Assembly (NCBI GenBank): GCA_964364175.1
Contig: CAYILR010000003.1
Coordinates: 1-64,000, forward strand
Length of the DNA stretch: 64,000 bases
DNA from: CAYILR01 sp964364175
GTDB lineage: Bacteria > Bdellovibrionota > UBA1018
Direction: 5' to 3'
The notes under the pieces are model-generated. The model had not been told where the DNA came from and did no database searches. It saw only the letters and a list, made by a program, of their open reading frames with translations. The translations under genes were made by a program, and so were the position numbers. Positions 7,785-15,978 of the stretch are shown piece after piece (positions within the stretch are counted from its first letter, which is position 1; each line of letters begins with the position of its first letter).

Positions 7785-8228
7785 TCAATAGCCCCTAGCG
7801 TTATTAAAAAAATCTCGAATCGCTCCCTGCCTTTTTGAAAAAAGCTGGCAGAAATTCTTCCACCCCACATCAGAAACTGCCTTCAGAGCGATAGCAATAC
7901 GCTCTTGATCCTCGGATGTTTTTTCAACCTCCGTCACGCGACCCAATAGGCGAACATCGAAAGGATATTTGCTCAAGCGAGTCACATGCAAATCGAGCTC
8001 CAAACTGTGACCCACCGCACAGGTGTATTTGGGAACGGAGAGCGCCATTCCTTTGGGCAGGATTTCTAAAAATTGAATGTGGTTGGATTCTGACGTGCGC
8101 CCCACTGACATGCTTCCGATGGTTTTTACGTTGGAGTCAACAACAGTCTCAGAAACCAAGTTTCTTAGCTTGATGTAAATATTTGCCGAGAGAAAATCCT
8201 CATGTTGAATGAGTTCCGCTATGCTCAT
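7785..8228 (-). CDS. unknown protein, possibly PilZ-like
   Basis: I cannot assign this 147-residue protein firmly. Its central and C-terminal part (GHSLELDLHV, VRLLGRVTEVEK, RIAIALKAVSDVGWKNF) has the strand pattern and end motif often seen in PilZ-type beta barrels. However, I do not see a convincing RxxxR c-di-GMP-binding motif. No signal peptide or membrane segment is visible. GGGGAGC lies just upstream of ATG 8228. It is the first gene of the operon with the REC-TPR protein and the hybrid kinase, with no gap to the next start. Confidence 0.5.
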   Translation of the reverse strand: MSIAELIQHEDFLSANIYIKLRNLVSETVVDSNVKTIGSMSVGRTSESNHIQFLEILPKGMALSVPKYTCAVGHSLELDLHVTRLSKYPFDVRLLGRVTEVEKTSEDQERIAIALKAVSDVGWKNFCQLFSKRQGAIRDFFNNARGY

Positions 8229-8345
8229 GCTCCCCTACTCAACGGAACAAATGCCGAAAAACTATAGAGGAGTTAGAACCGAGTGTACGGCCCCAAGAAA
8301 AAAATAACTCAAGTTCCTCTTATTTCCGCCGAACTCTATAGAACT

Positions 8346-8552
8346 ATGATTTCGCTTAAAGGCAAAACGATTTTGGTAGTCGATGATGAGCCCGGGTACT
8401 GGGAACTCTATGACATCATTGAAGATCATCAAGGTCGGCTGTACCACGATGGTGCCTCTCCTCACACCCGATTTGTGATTGAGCTTCCCTTCGCTTTGGC
8501 TATGAATGGGAAAGACGTGGCATGGAACCAACCACTAACACAAATATCTTAG
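8346..8552 (+). pseudogene. internally deleted REC/histidine kinase remnant
   Basis: The frame begins with a receiver N-terminus (ISLKGKTILVVDDEP) and jumps straight into the C-terminal tail of a kinase ATPase domain (IIEDHQGRLYHD, TRFVIELPF). That tail matches the end of the intact kinase just downstream (IIEDHQGRLRHD, TRFVIELPL). Everything between the first receiver strand and the last strands of the HATPase is missing. The frame overlaps the start of the intact kinase by about 30 bases. It could make a short peptide, but neither a phosphoacceptor nor an ATP site remains. Confidence 0.75.
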
Positions 8553-9688
8553 GGCCTGGAATATCTGTCTTTCTCATTGACGACAGTCAGGCTTCTCTTT
8601 CTGCGATCAAGGCTCAGCTTGAAGGTTATGGATGTGTGGTCTCCGGGTTTTTAGATCCAAAAACTGCCACAGGAGAGCTTGCTCTCAAGAAGCCTGACGT
8701 CGTGATCACCGATCTGGAAATGCCAAATATGAATGGAATTGAATTTGTACGTTCGCTCAGAGATTCGGGAACTTGTGACGAAACTCCCATCTTGATGCTC
8801 ACGGGCAACTACGATGAGGCGACGATGGTGAGAGCTATTCAAGCAGGCGTAGACGCCTTTGTAAGCAAGTCGTCTGTGAAGGAAGTTTTGGCAGTTCAAC
8901 TTTTAGCTCTCACACGCCTTCGCCGCTTGTTTCAGGAGTCAGCTCGCGTCCGCCAAGAGGCCCAAAAGCAGTTGATTCAGACGTCAAGACTTTCCTCACT
9001 AGGTGAAATGGCCGGAGGTATCGCTCACGAGATCAATAACCCGCTGGGGATTGTCCGGGGAAAAGCGGAGCAGCTTCTCAGAATGATTCAGCAGGGTCGC
9101 CTAACTCCTGAGCATGGGACGAAAGAATTGAAAAAAATTGTGGAAATGACCGAGCGAATGGCCAAGATCATCAAGGGACTGAGGGCATTTTCTAGAAATG
9201 CTGACAATGATCCCTTTGACACCACGACACTCAAAACACTAGTTGAGAACGTTCTTAGCTTTTGTTCCGAGAAATTCAAAATCCATGCAATCAAACTCGA
9301 AGTAGCTCCAATCCCGGAAGTCAAACTCATCTGTCGTGCTATACAGATTGAGCAGGTCATGTTAAACGTACTCTCTAACGCTTTTGATGCCGTTATGCCA
9401 CTGTCTGAAAAATGGATTCACCTTGATTTTAAAATCCATGAGGAAGTGCTTCTCATCTCCATCACGGACAGCGGTAAGGGAATTCCACCCCATATTGCGG
9501 ATAAAATCATGCAGCCGTTCTTTACGACTAAAGAAGTGGGCAAAGGTACGGGCTTAGGCTTGAGTGTTGGAAAGGGTATTATTGAAGATCACCAAGGGCG
9601 ATTACGCCATGACACTTCGTGCTCAAACACCCGCTTTGTGATTGAGCTTCCGCTGCGACAACGCAAAGTCGAAGGACAAGCAGCATGA
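8522..9688 (+). CDS. REC-histidine kinase
   Basis: The 388-residue soluble protein has an N-terminal receiver domain with Asp 64 (VITDLEMPNMNG). A HisKA helix pair carries His 169 in a GIAHEINNPLG motif, typical of the HisKA subgroup close to NtrB and cyanobacterial or myxobacterial kinases. A complete HATPase follows (NVLSNAFDAV, DSGKGIPP, GKGTGLGLSVGKGI). A kinase carrying its own receiver at the N-terminus is usually controlled by another kinase. ATG 8522 lies inside the end of a decayed relative, and further kinase fragments occur at 9685 and 53186-53677. Confidence 0.92.
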   Translation: MEPTTNTNILGPGISVFLIDDSQASLSAIKAQLEGYGCVVSGFLDPKTATGELALKKPDVVITDLEMPNMNGIEFVRSLRDSGTCDETPILMLTGNYDEATMVRAIQAGVDAFVSKSSVKEVLAVQLLALTRLRRLFQESARVRQEAQKQLIQTSRLSSLGEMAGGIAHEINNPLGIVRGKAEQLLRMIQQGRLTPEHGTKELKKIVEMTERMAKIIKGLRAFSRNADNDPFDTTTLKTLVENVLSFCSEKFKIHAIKLEVAPIPEVKLICRAIQIEQVMLNVLSNAFDAVMPLSEKWIHLDFKIHEEVLLISITDSGKGIPPHIADKIMQPFFTTKEVGKGTGLGLSVGKGIIEDHQGRLRHDTSCSNTRFVIELPLRQRKVEGQAA

Positions 9689-9852
9689 GTACTGAAAGTA
9701 TTTTACCGCCTGGGATTTTGGTTTTTATTGTCAATGACTCTTTGCTTCACCGCTTCGCGAAAACGAAGATTTTTTTAAAGCTTCATCTTTTTTTTTCCGA
9801 GACGTATCCAACGAGGAAACAATCCCTATTATGCACAACCCAAAAAAAATAA
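9685..9852 (+). pseudogene. receiver-domain N-terminal fragment
   Basis: An ATG overlapping the stop of the preceding kinase (ATGA) opens a 55-codon frame. Its first 18 residues (STESILPPGILVFIVNDS) parallel the start of that kinase (TNTNILGPGISVFLIDDS). Similarity then stops and the frame runs through a transcription terminator. It looks like the stub of a tandem copy of the same REC-kinase family, not a working gene. Confidence 0.55.
9753..9776 (+). terminator. rho-independent terminator after the REC-histidine kinase
   Basis: CTTCG (9753-9757) pairs with CGAAG (9764-9768) around a CGAAAA loop, followed by A and seven T's. The stem is short but the T tract is strong. It separates the kinase from the REC-DHp gene at 9831. 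Confidence 0.6.
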
Positions 9853-10481
9853 TGATTGTGGACGACAGCGAATTGGACAGAACACTGCTGGCGAATGTTT
9901 TAACAAAAAAAGGCTACGAAGTCACAACATTGGAAAGCAGCGCCACCTGCTTTGATTCGGTTGTGACTCAAAAACCAGATGCAGTTTTACTGGATATACT
10001 GATGCCTGAAATTGACGGCAAACAAGTGCTTCACATGCTAAGGAAAAAATTCAATTCCATCGAACTCCCGATCATCATGATGACTGCAAAATCTGCGACG
10101 TCCGATGTCATCGAATCGCTGCAATTGGGGGCAAACGATTACATCACAAAACCGGCTGATTTTGACGTCGCTTTGATGCGAATCGAAACTCATCTAAAAA
10201 TTTCAGAACTGAGCCAACAAATGTTTCGACTGAAGGAGCTTGAGGCTGTCGGGGCAATGGTGGTCACATACAATCATGAGATCAATAATCCACTCGCAAT
10301 CGCCTTAGGAGCTTTAAAAAAAATGGAAAAAAACCCTAACGAAAATAATTACAAAAAACTGGAAGATGCCATTTGGAAAATCTCCAATATCGTAAAAAAA
10401 ATAGAAGAAGCCACCCGAAAAGTAAAAATCGAGTACGAGAACTATGCTGGAAAATTAACTAAGATGGTAAAGGTGCGCTGA
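9831..10481 (+). CDS. response regulator fused to a histidine-phosphotransfer (DHp) helix pair, no ATPase domain
   Basis: The 216-residue protein has a canonical receiver (Asp 55 in LLDILMPEIDG, T and K switch residues in MMTAKS and ITKPAD). A HisKA-like helix with His 149 in TYNHEINNPLAIALG follows, then a Lys/Glu-rich second helix. It then stops: there is no HATPase, N box or G box. The protein could take phosphate on Asp and His but cannot autophosphorylate. It might act as a phosphotransfer hub or as a Spo0B-like module. Its end overlaps convergently with the next gene by 27 bases. Confidence 0.85.
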   Translation: MHNPKKIMIVDDSELDRTLLANVLTKKGYEVTTLESSATCFDSVVTQKPDAVLLDILMPEIDGKQVLHMLRKKFNSIELPIIMMTAKSATSDVIESLQLGANDYITKPADFDVALMRIETHLKISELSQQMFRLKELEAVGAMVVTYNHEINNPLAIALGALKKMEKNPNENNYKKLEDAIWKISNIVKKIEEATRKVKIEYENYAGKLTKMVKVR

Positions 10482-12044
10482 GACAGCAGTCCCTTCGATC
10501 AACGATTCAACTCGATCTTTAGATTCCTTTTCAATCATTGCCACGAATTGATCTTCACGGTAGGGTTTGCTTAGGAAAGCAGAGATTCGATGCTCCAGAC
10601 CTTCGAGAGCCATCTCTCTCGACACAAATCCAGATACCATCACGAACGGGATGTTTTTCCAGCGATCCAAAATAGCTTTTCTAAACTCGAACCCGGACAT
10701 TTCAGGCATTTGGTAATCCGATACGATGAGGCCAATCGAATTGCCCTGATTTTTGACAATTTGGATTGCCTCTGTCGGTGAGTTAGACAAAATAGGTGCA
10801 AACCCCAAAGACGAAATAATTCGTCTATAATTTTCTAGAACATCCACTTCATCATCGACACAAAGGATTTTGATATCTTTTTTACTCATCGCTGCTGACG
10901 AAGATTCTTTTCTAAAACCGGTTGGAAGCCTGATCTTAAATTTTGTACCCACTTCCAGTTTGGAATGAATCTGAATTTCAGCTCCATAAGACTCCAACAT
11001 TCGTTTGACAGAAGTCAAACCCAATCCAGTTCCAATAGGCTCTCCAGATTTTGAAACTGCGGGTTTTGTTGTAAAAAATGGATCATATATTTTTTCTAAG
11101 TGATCAGGAGATATCCCGCACCCGCTGTCCTCGATCTCTACAAAAACAAAATCACCGTCCTGGTGTGTTGAAATACGGAGGATTTTTTCTTTTCTATCAT
11201 ACATGGATTCTACCGAATTTTTGATCAAATTTCCAAAGGCCTGCTTAAAATGAGAGGAGTCTCCTCGCACCACAGGAATGCTGTTTAGATTTTGTTCTAA
11301 TTTTATTTTATATTTAAAAAATTCATCGATTTCCAGCAACTTGAGTTCTGAAAGGAGCACTTCGTTGAGATCGACAGATGTCTTGGCTTGATCACCATTG
11401 ACTCGATTTGCATCCAAGATCGATTTGATGGTTCCGTTGATCCTTTCTATTGCGTTCTGCGCTCGGGTAATATTTTTTTCGCCTGGATACAATTGAGCGA
11501 GTGCGGCCAGATTTCCAGAAAGAATGGAGATTGGATTGTTGAGATTATGAACAATTTCGGCTGCATGGATCCCAATAAACGCAGCGCGCTCTCTTTGCGT
11601 GAGCTGCTCGGTTCTAATGTGCACTTTTTCCTCAAGCAACCGATTCAGCAAGTTCAATTCCCGCTCAGTTGCCACTAGTTTCAGGAAGACATCGATTTTT
11701 GCTTTGATCTCCTCGGGATTAAACGGTTTGGTGACATAATCATCGCCTCCCACCTCGTATCCCTTGAGTCGCTCACCCGGCATTGCCTTCCCTGAAATAA
11801 AAATAATTTTTGTGAGCGCGAACCTTTCGATCTCTCGAATTTTTCTGCAAGTTGCATAACCGTCTATGCCCGGCATCATAACATCAAGCAAGACAATGTC
11901 CGGAATTTCCTGTTCGAGCACTCTCATGGCCTCTTCGCCAGAGGTAGCAGAAACTGTGTGATACGAGGGGCCGATGGATTCATTCAGAATTCGCAGATTT
12001 CTCTGTTCGTCATCAACCATCAATATCAACTGTTTTTTTTTCAC
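10455..12044 (-). CDS. REC-histidine kinase-REC
   Basis: A 529-residue soluble hybrid. The N-terminal receiver has Asp 54 (LLDVMMPGIDG). A coiled linker leads to a HisKA with His 166 (IVHNLNNPISIL), a HATPase (NLIKNSVESM, DSGCGIS, GTGLGL) and a second receiver with Asp 443 (IVSDYQMPEMSG). That C-terminal receiver, together with its KESKDRVESLIE tail, is clearly related to the N-terminal receiver of the CheA upstream in the same direction. The start codon is GTG, overlapping the TGA of the GAF-kinase (GTGA), which implies translational coupling. An output partner is not evident. Confidence 0.92.
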   Translation of the reverse strand: MKKKQLILMVDDEQRNLRILNESIGPSYHTVSATSGEEAMRVLEQEIPDIVLLDVMMPGIDGYATCRKIREIERFALTKIIFISGKAMPGERLKGYEVGGDDYVTKPFNPEEIKAKIDVFLKLVATERELNLLNRLLEEKVHIRTEQLTQRERAAFIGIHAAEIVHNLNNPISILSGNLAALAQLYPGEKNITRAQNAIERINGTIKSILDANRVNGDQAKTSVDLNEVLLSELKLLEIDEFFKYKIKLEQNLNSIPVVRGDSSHFKQAFGNLIKNSVESMYDRKEKILRISTHQDGDFVFVEIEDSGCGISPDHLEKIYDPFFTTKPAVSKSGEPIGTGLGLTSVKRMLESYGAEIQIHSKLEVGTKFKIRLPTGFRKESSSAAMSKKDIKILCVDDEVDVLENYRRIISSLGFAPILSNSPTEAIQIVKNQGNSIGLIVSDYQMPEMSGFEFRKAILDRWKNIPFVMVSGFVSREMALEGLEHRISAFLSKPYREDQFVAMIEKESKDRVESLIEGTAVSAHLYHLS

Positions 12045-13309
12045 ATGAGATCCTTTCGTGCATACGCTTGCGTTTTAGGAATTATAAAAACAAACCGTGT
12101 TTTGCCATTGTCGTGGGATTCGGCAAAAATAGTTCCATTGTGTCCATGGATAATTTCTCGGCAGATAGCGAGCCCCAGTCCGGTTCCGCTCGCACCTGTT
12201 TTTGTTTTTGAGCTCTGTACAAATTTATCGAAAATTGATTCAAGTTCATCTTTTGGAATACCGACCCCTATATTTTTGACTTGAACTGTCACCCTTGATT
12301 CTGACAGTGAAATCCTTGTTGTAATCGTAGTATCCGGATTTGAAAATTTGATCGCATTCGAAATCAGATTTCTCAGCACTTGAGCGATTTTTTGTGAGTC
12401 ACAAATGCACCGGGTATCATCTGAGTCGTTGATAATCATCAAAGCCAATTGCTTCTCTTGCGCATAAGCGTGAAATTCGGAACGAACTCGTTCTGCGATC
12501 GAAGTCAAATCGCACTCCTCGAACGTAAAATCAGTTTTCCCGGACTCTAGCTTGCTTAAATCGAGGAGGTCATCCAAAAGAAGCATGAGCTTTTCTGCGC
12601 TCTCTAAAATTTCATTAAAGTGGCTTTTGAGTTTTTCCCTGGATTCATCATCACTGTCGCGTATCCCAAATCTTGCAAAGCTCAGGATTCCGTGCATCGG
12701 TGTCCTGAGCTCATGTGACATATTGGCAAGAAACATGGATTTCGCCTGGTTCGCACTTTCTGCTGCCTCTTTTTGGAACCGCAAAAGTTCTATTTTTTGA
12801 CGATCCAGAAAAATCCGGTTCAAACGAGAATGCTCCAGATGAGCCATTACGTGTTTAGCAAATATTTTAAGAATCTTGACTTGATGTTCGGTAAATTGTC
12901 TAGCCTCGTTGGCGATCACGCAAAGAGTACCAATATTGTAACCGTCCTCAGTCTGGAGCGGAACACCTGCATAAGATCGAATATACGGAGGTCCTATCAC
13001 AAGAGGATTGTCCAAAAACCTTTGGTCTTCCAACGTATTGCCCACCACCAAAGCATCGGATTCGAGAATAGTATGGGCGCAAAAGGAAATCTCCCGAGGT
13101 GTTTCATAAACATCCAGTCCGTGGTGGGATTTAAACCACTGCCGTTTCTCATCGATCAAACTGACAAGCACAATCGGCACTTCCAGGGTATGTGCAACCG
13201 TGGAAGTGATCTCGTCCAAATAAGTATCTGCAGGGGTATCGAGAGCATCAAAACTCAAAAGTGCGCGAAGCCTCATCGATTCGTTTACTGGAAATGCTGG
13301 ATTTTTCAT
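12041..13309 (-). CDS. GAF-domain sensor histidine kinase
   Basis: The 422-residue soluble kinase has an N-terminal GAF domain (about 10-160; SLIDEKRQWFKSHHGL and SYAGVPLQTEDG are typical of cytoplasmic light, redox or small-ligand sensing GAFs). A HisKA with His 199 (NMSHELRTPMHG) and a HATPase (NLISNAIKFS, VGIPKDE, GTGLGLAI) follow. There is no receiver of its own. It is coupled by a 4-base overlap to the REC-kinase-REC gene, whose N-terminal receiver is a natural substrate. The GAF ligand is not predictable here. Confidence 0.93.
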   Translation of the reverse strand: MKNPAFPVNESMRLRALLSFDALDTPADTYLDEITSTVAHTLEVPIVLVSLIDEKRQWFKSHHGLDVYETPREISFCAHTILESDALVVGNTLEDQRFLDNPLVIGPPYIRSYAGVPLQTEDGYNIGTLCVIANEARQFTEHQVKILKIFAKHVMAHLEHSRLNRIFLDRQKIELLRFQKEAAESANQAKSMFLANMSHELRTPMHGILSFARFGIRDSDDESREKLKSHFNEILESAEKLMLLLDDLLDLSKLESGKTDFTFEECDLTSIAERVRSEFHAYAQEKQLALMIINDSDDTRCICDSQKIAQVLRNLISNAIKFSNPDTTITTRISLSESRVTVQVKNIGVGIPKDELESIFDKFVQSSKTKTGASGTGLGLAICREIIHGHNGTIFAESHDNGKTRFVFIIPKTQAYARKDLM

Positions 13310-13406
13310 AAAACTTAAACCTATATTTTAAATATTATAGTTTTTAACTTTAATCATATGAAATTAAAGTCTCAATATAATTTTAATTAACCACCGGCTC
13401 AAAATT
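13310..13406. promoter_or_regulatory. AT-rich intergenic region with inverted repeat
   Basis: This short, very AT-rich gap lies upstream of the GAF-kinase. It contains a perfect 8-bp inverted repeat, ACTTTAAT (13347-13354) with ATTAAAGT (13363-13370). No T tract follows in either direction, so it is more likely part of a promoter or operator than a terminator. Confidence 0.3.
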
Positions 13407-15929
13407 CTAAGCTGCCAGTTCTAGACGACCCGAATTTTTCAATGGGAGAGCCAGACGCCGTACCACATCGATCTCCACGAGAGTGATTGTTTTTCCATTG
13501 ACTACACTCGCTCCAAGCACCGTTGATCGATCCTTGACCAAGAGATCTATTTCGATCCGAGCAGTCACCAGATCGAGAATATTTTTTACCGCTAAACCCA
13601 AATAATTTTTTCCTGTCCGAACCACAAACAGAGACAGACGGCCGGATGTTTCTGAAAAAGTCAAGGTTTTCGAATAGCCCATCAGATGAGCCAGGCATTT
13701 CACCGGCATCAGCGTATCCCGATAGAAAATCATGTATTCATTTCCTGATTTTTGCAGCTCACTACATTCGATTTCCTCAAGACGATAGACGTCGTCCAAG
13801 AAAACTCCAAAAATCCCAGATACCCGCATGTCAAAAACAAGAACTGCGCGCTCACTTTTTAACTCCGATTTTTGCTCCACGTGAGAATTTGCTGCAGAAG
13901 GTTTGAGATGAGCCATTTTTGCAAGACCATTCACATTGAGAATCAAACCCACCCGCGCATCATCCAAAAAAGTAGCTCCACTGTAAGCTGGAATATTTTT
14001 CAGCGTGCGATCGAGTCGCTTGACGACGGTGTCCTCAACATCCAAAATTTCTTCTACCCAAACTCCATAGGAGTGCTGATCAGAATTTAAAAGCACGATA
14101 CTCGAGCGAGAGCGATCAGAACTGATTGACGGATCAAGAATTTTTTCCAGATCAATGATTGGGCAAAGCTCACCTTGGATTTCGATAAACTCAAATCCAC
14201 CAAAATTACGAATCATGAGTTTTTGATTTCCAGCGTCCAAGACAATCAAACGAGTAATCGCTTCCTGAGGAATTGCAAAAATCTGCTGATGAATTCGCAC
14301 CATGAGCGAAGCAATAATTGACGCTGATTTTGGAATCGGTAGGTGAATTTCGAACTGCGTCCCCTTTCCGACATCGGACTGAACATCGATCCGGCCACCC
14401 AACTTCACTACGGATTTTTTAACCATGTCCGTACCCACGCCACGCCCGGAAATATCTGTCACCTGTGCCGCTGTGCTGAATCCGGGTTCGAAAATCATCA
14501 AATGAATTTCTTCGAGTGTCATTTTTTCGACTTGCTCTTGTGTTTTGAGATTTTTCTCAAGAATTTTCTTTTTGATGATATCTGGATTGAGGCCCTTGCC
14601 ATCATCCTCCAATCGAATCACGACTTCATCCCCGTTCTCTCGGGCAGTAAGCAAAAGAGTACCCTGCGGCGACTTCCCCGCACGCTCTCTTTCGGAAGGT
14701 AACTCAATTCCATGGTCCGCGCTGTTTCTGACCATGTGAATCAGTGAACTGCTCAAGGCCTCTGCCAACGAAGTGTCTACACGGAGATCATCTCCTTCGA
14801 TTTTGAATGCGATCTCTTTTTTGAGCGAAATGGCCAGGTCCCGCAAAGTTCTTGGCAGGGGTTTAAATACATTTTTTAAAGATACTTTTCTTAGATCGAT
14901 GATTTTATCCTGCATTGAACTGTTGATCTTGTGCATTTCTTCAACCAGATCTGATAGCGAAATAATATTTTTATTTCCCCCTTGTTCTTTTTCGATGGTT
15001 TTGACCAATTTATTGATCATATTGCGGATCACCGTAATCTCGCCGCTGAGCTCCATGAACTCGTCCAACAAATGGGTGGCGATCCTGATTTCTTCTTTTT
15101 TAGCAGGAGAAGCCACTGGACTAGGCCCATTAGCAGCAGGCATTTTCACCTTCGCCGCTTTTGACGGCTCAAAAACCAAAAGAAGCTCGTCAAAATTTTG
15201 AGGTGTCCGATCCTTAGTTTTTAGGACCCAGAGCTGTTTCTTGATGATATCCAATCCGCGAAGAAGAACTCCCACGCTCTCTGGAGTGATTGCCATCACT
15301 CCAGTCTTGAATTTCGACAAATAATCTTCGTATTTGTGTGTAAACCGATGAACCGTGTCCGGTGTAAAAAATCCGCTGGATCCTTTGATCGTGTGAGCAA
15401 AGGTGAAGATGCGATTCACAGTTTCCGGATCACTTGGATCAGACTCCAAAGAAAGAATCAGAGACTCCATCTCTTCGGTCATCACCTCCGCCTCGGATAC
15501 AAATGCAGCCAACATCTGTGCTTCCTCAATCAGGGAGGCAACACGATCCTGCGATTCTTTTTGGATTACCGCAATGACTGCTTCATTCTCGCATGGTTTG
15601 TCCAAAAAAGCTGAAATGCGATATTCCAAGGCCTGCAAAGCCAGTTCTTTCGTCACCATCGAAGAGAGCACCACAAACGGAATAGCCTTCCACTGCTCCA
15701 ACATCGCCTTCCGCAACTCAAGACCATCCAACACCGGCATTCTAAGATCAGAGATCACCAACGCAATATTTTCGCCTTCATTCTGGATGATCTCCCAGGC
15801 TGTTTGTCCGTTGCACGCAGTCACTGCGGTAAATCCGAGTTTGCCGACAATCGAAGCAAGATTTTCAAGAATTTCGGCCTCGTCATCGACCACGAGAATT
15901 TTCAGGCCCCTGAGATGATGGGTAGTCAT
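13407..15929 (-). CDS. cheA: CheA-type kinase with N-terminal receiver and two CheW-like domains
   Basis: The 840-residue protein has, in order: REC (Asp 61, ISDLRMPVLDG), Hpt/P1 (His 179, FAHTIKGSSGFF), a short linker, P3 dimerisation helices, a HATPase (HMVRNSADHG, DDGKGLN, GRGVGTDMVK), a CheW-like P5 (about 540-680) and a second CheW-like domain. There is no recognisable P2. CheA normally feeds CheY and CheB and binds receptors through P5 and CheW. The N-terminal receiver makes this version controllable by another kinase. GGAG lies 9 bases before the ATG. It is paralogous to the plus-strand CheA at 17027, which carries the receiver at the other end. Confidence 0.93.
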   Translation of the reverse strand: MTTHHLRGLKILVVDDEAEILENLASIVGKLGFTAVTACNGQTAWEIIQNEGENIALVISDLRMPVLDGLELRKAMLEQWKAIPFVVLSSMVTKELALQALEYRISAFLDKPCENEAVIAVIQKESQDRVASLIEEAQMLAAFVSEAEVMTEEMESLILSLESDPSDPETVNRIFTFAHTIKGSSGFFTPDTVHRFTHKYEDYLSKFKTGVMAITPESVGVLLRGLDIIKKQLWVLKTKDRTPQNFDELLLVFEPSKAAKVKMPAANGPSPVASPAKKEEIRIATHLLDEFMELSGEITVIRNMINKLVKTIEKEQGGNKNIISLSDLVEEMHKINSSMQDKIIDLRKVSLKNVFKPLPRTLRDLAISLKKEIAFKIEGDDLRVDTSLAEALSSSLIHMVRNSADHGIELPSERERAGKSPQGTLLLTARENGDEVVIRLEDDGKGLNPDIIKKKILEKNLKTQEQVEKMTLEEIHLMIFEPGFSTAAQVTDISGRGVGTDMVKKSVVKLGGRIDVQSDVGKGTQFEIHLPIPKSASIIASLMVRIHQQIFAIPQEAITRLIVLDAGNQKLMIRNFGGFEFIEIQGELCPIIDLEKILDPSISSDRSRSSIVLLNSDQHSYGVWVEEILDVEDTVVKRLDRTLKNIPAYSGATFLDDARVGLILNVNGLAKMAHLKPSAANSHVEQKSELKSERAVLVFDMRVSGIFGVFLDDVYRLEEIECSELQKSGNEYMIFYRDTLMPVKCLAHLMGYSKTLTFSETSGRLSLFVVRTGKNYLGLAVKNILDLVTARIEIDLLVKDRSTVLGASVVNGKTITLVEIDVVRRLALPLKNSGRLELAA

Positions 15930-15978
15930 GTTTTTTAGCTCCTACACACAAATCGGAGCAGATGAAAAAACATGTATC

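Noticed and set aside
8262..8341. Long-range inverted repeat CTATAGAG ... CTCTATAG in the divergent region before the kinase remnant
   Set aside because: Eight bases with a loop of more than 60 is within chance for an AT-rich gap; no link to a promoter or protein site could be made.
12773..13318. 181-codon frame opposite the GAF-kinase
   Set aside because: The GAF and HisKA motifs on the minus strand are clear; no independent evidence for the opposite frame.
13347..13370. 8-bp inverted repeat as a terminator of the CheA gene
   Set aside because: No T tract follows the stem on the minus strand; listed only as part of an AT-rich regulatory gap.
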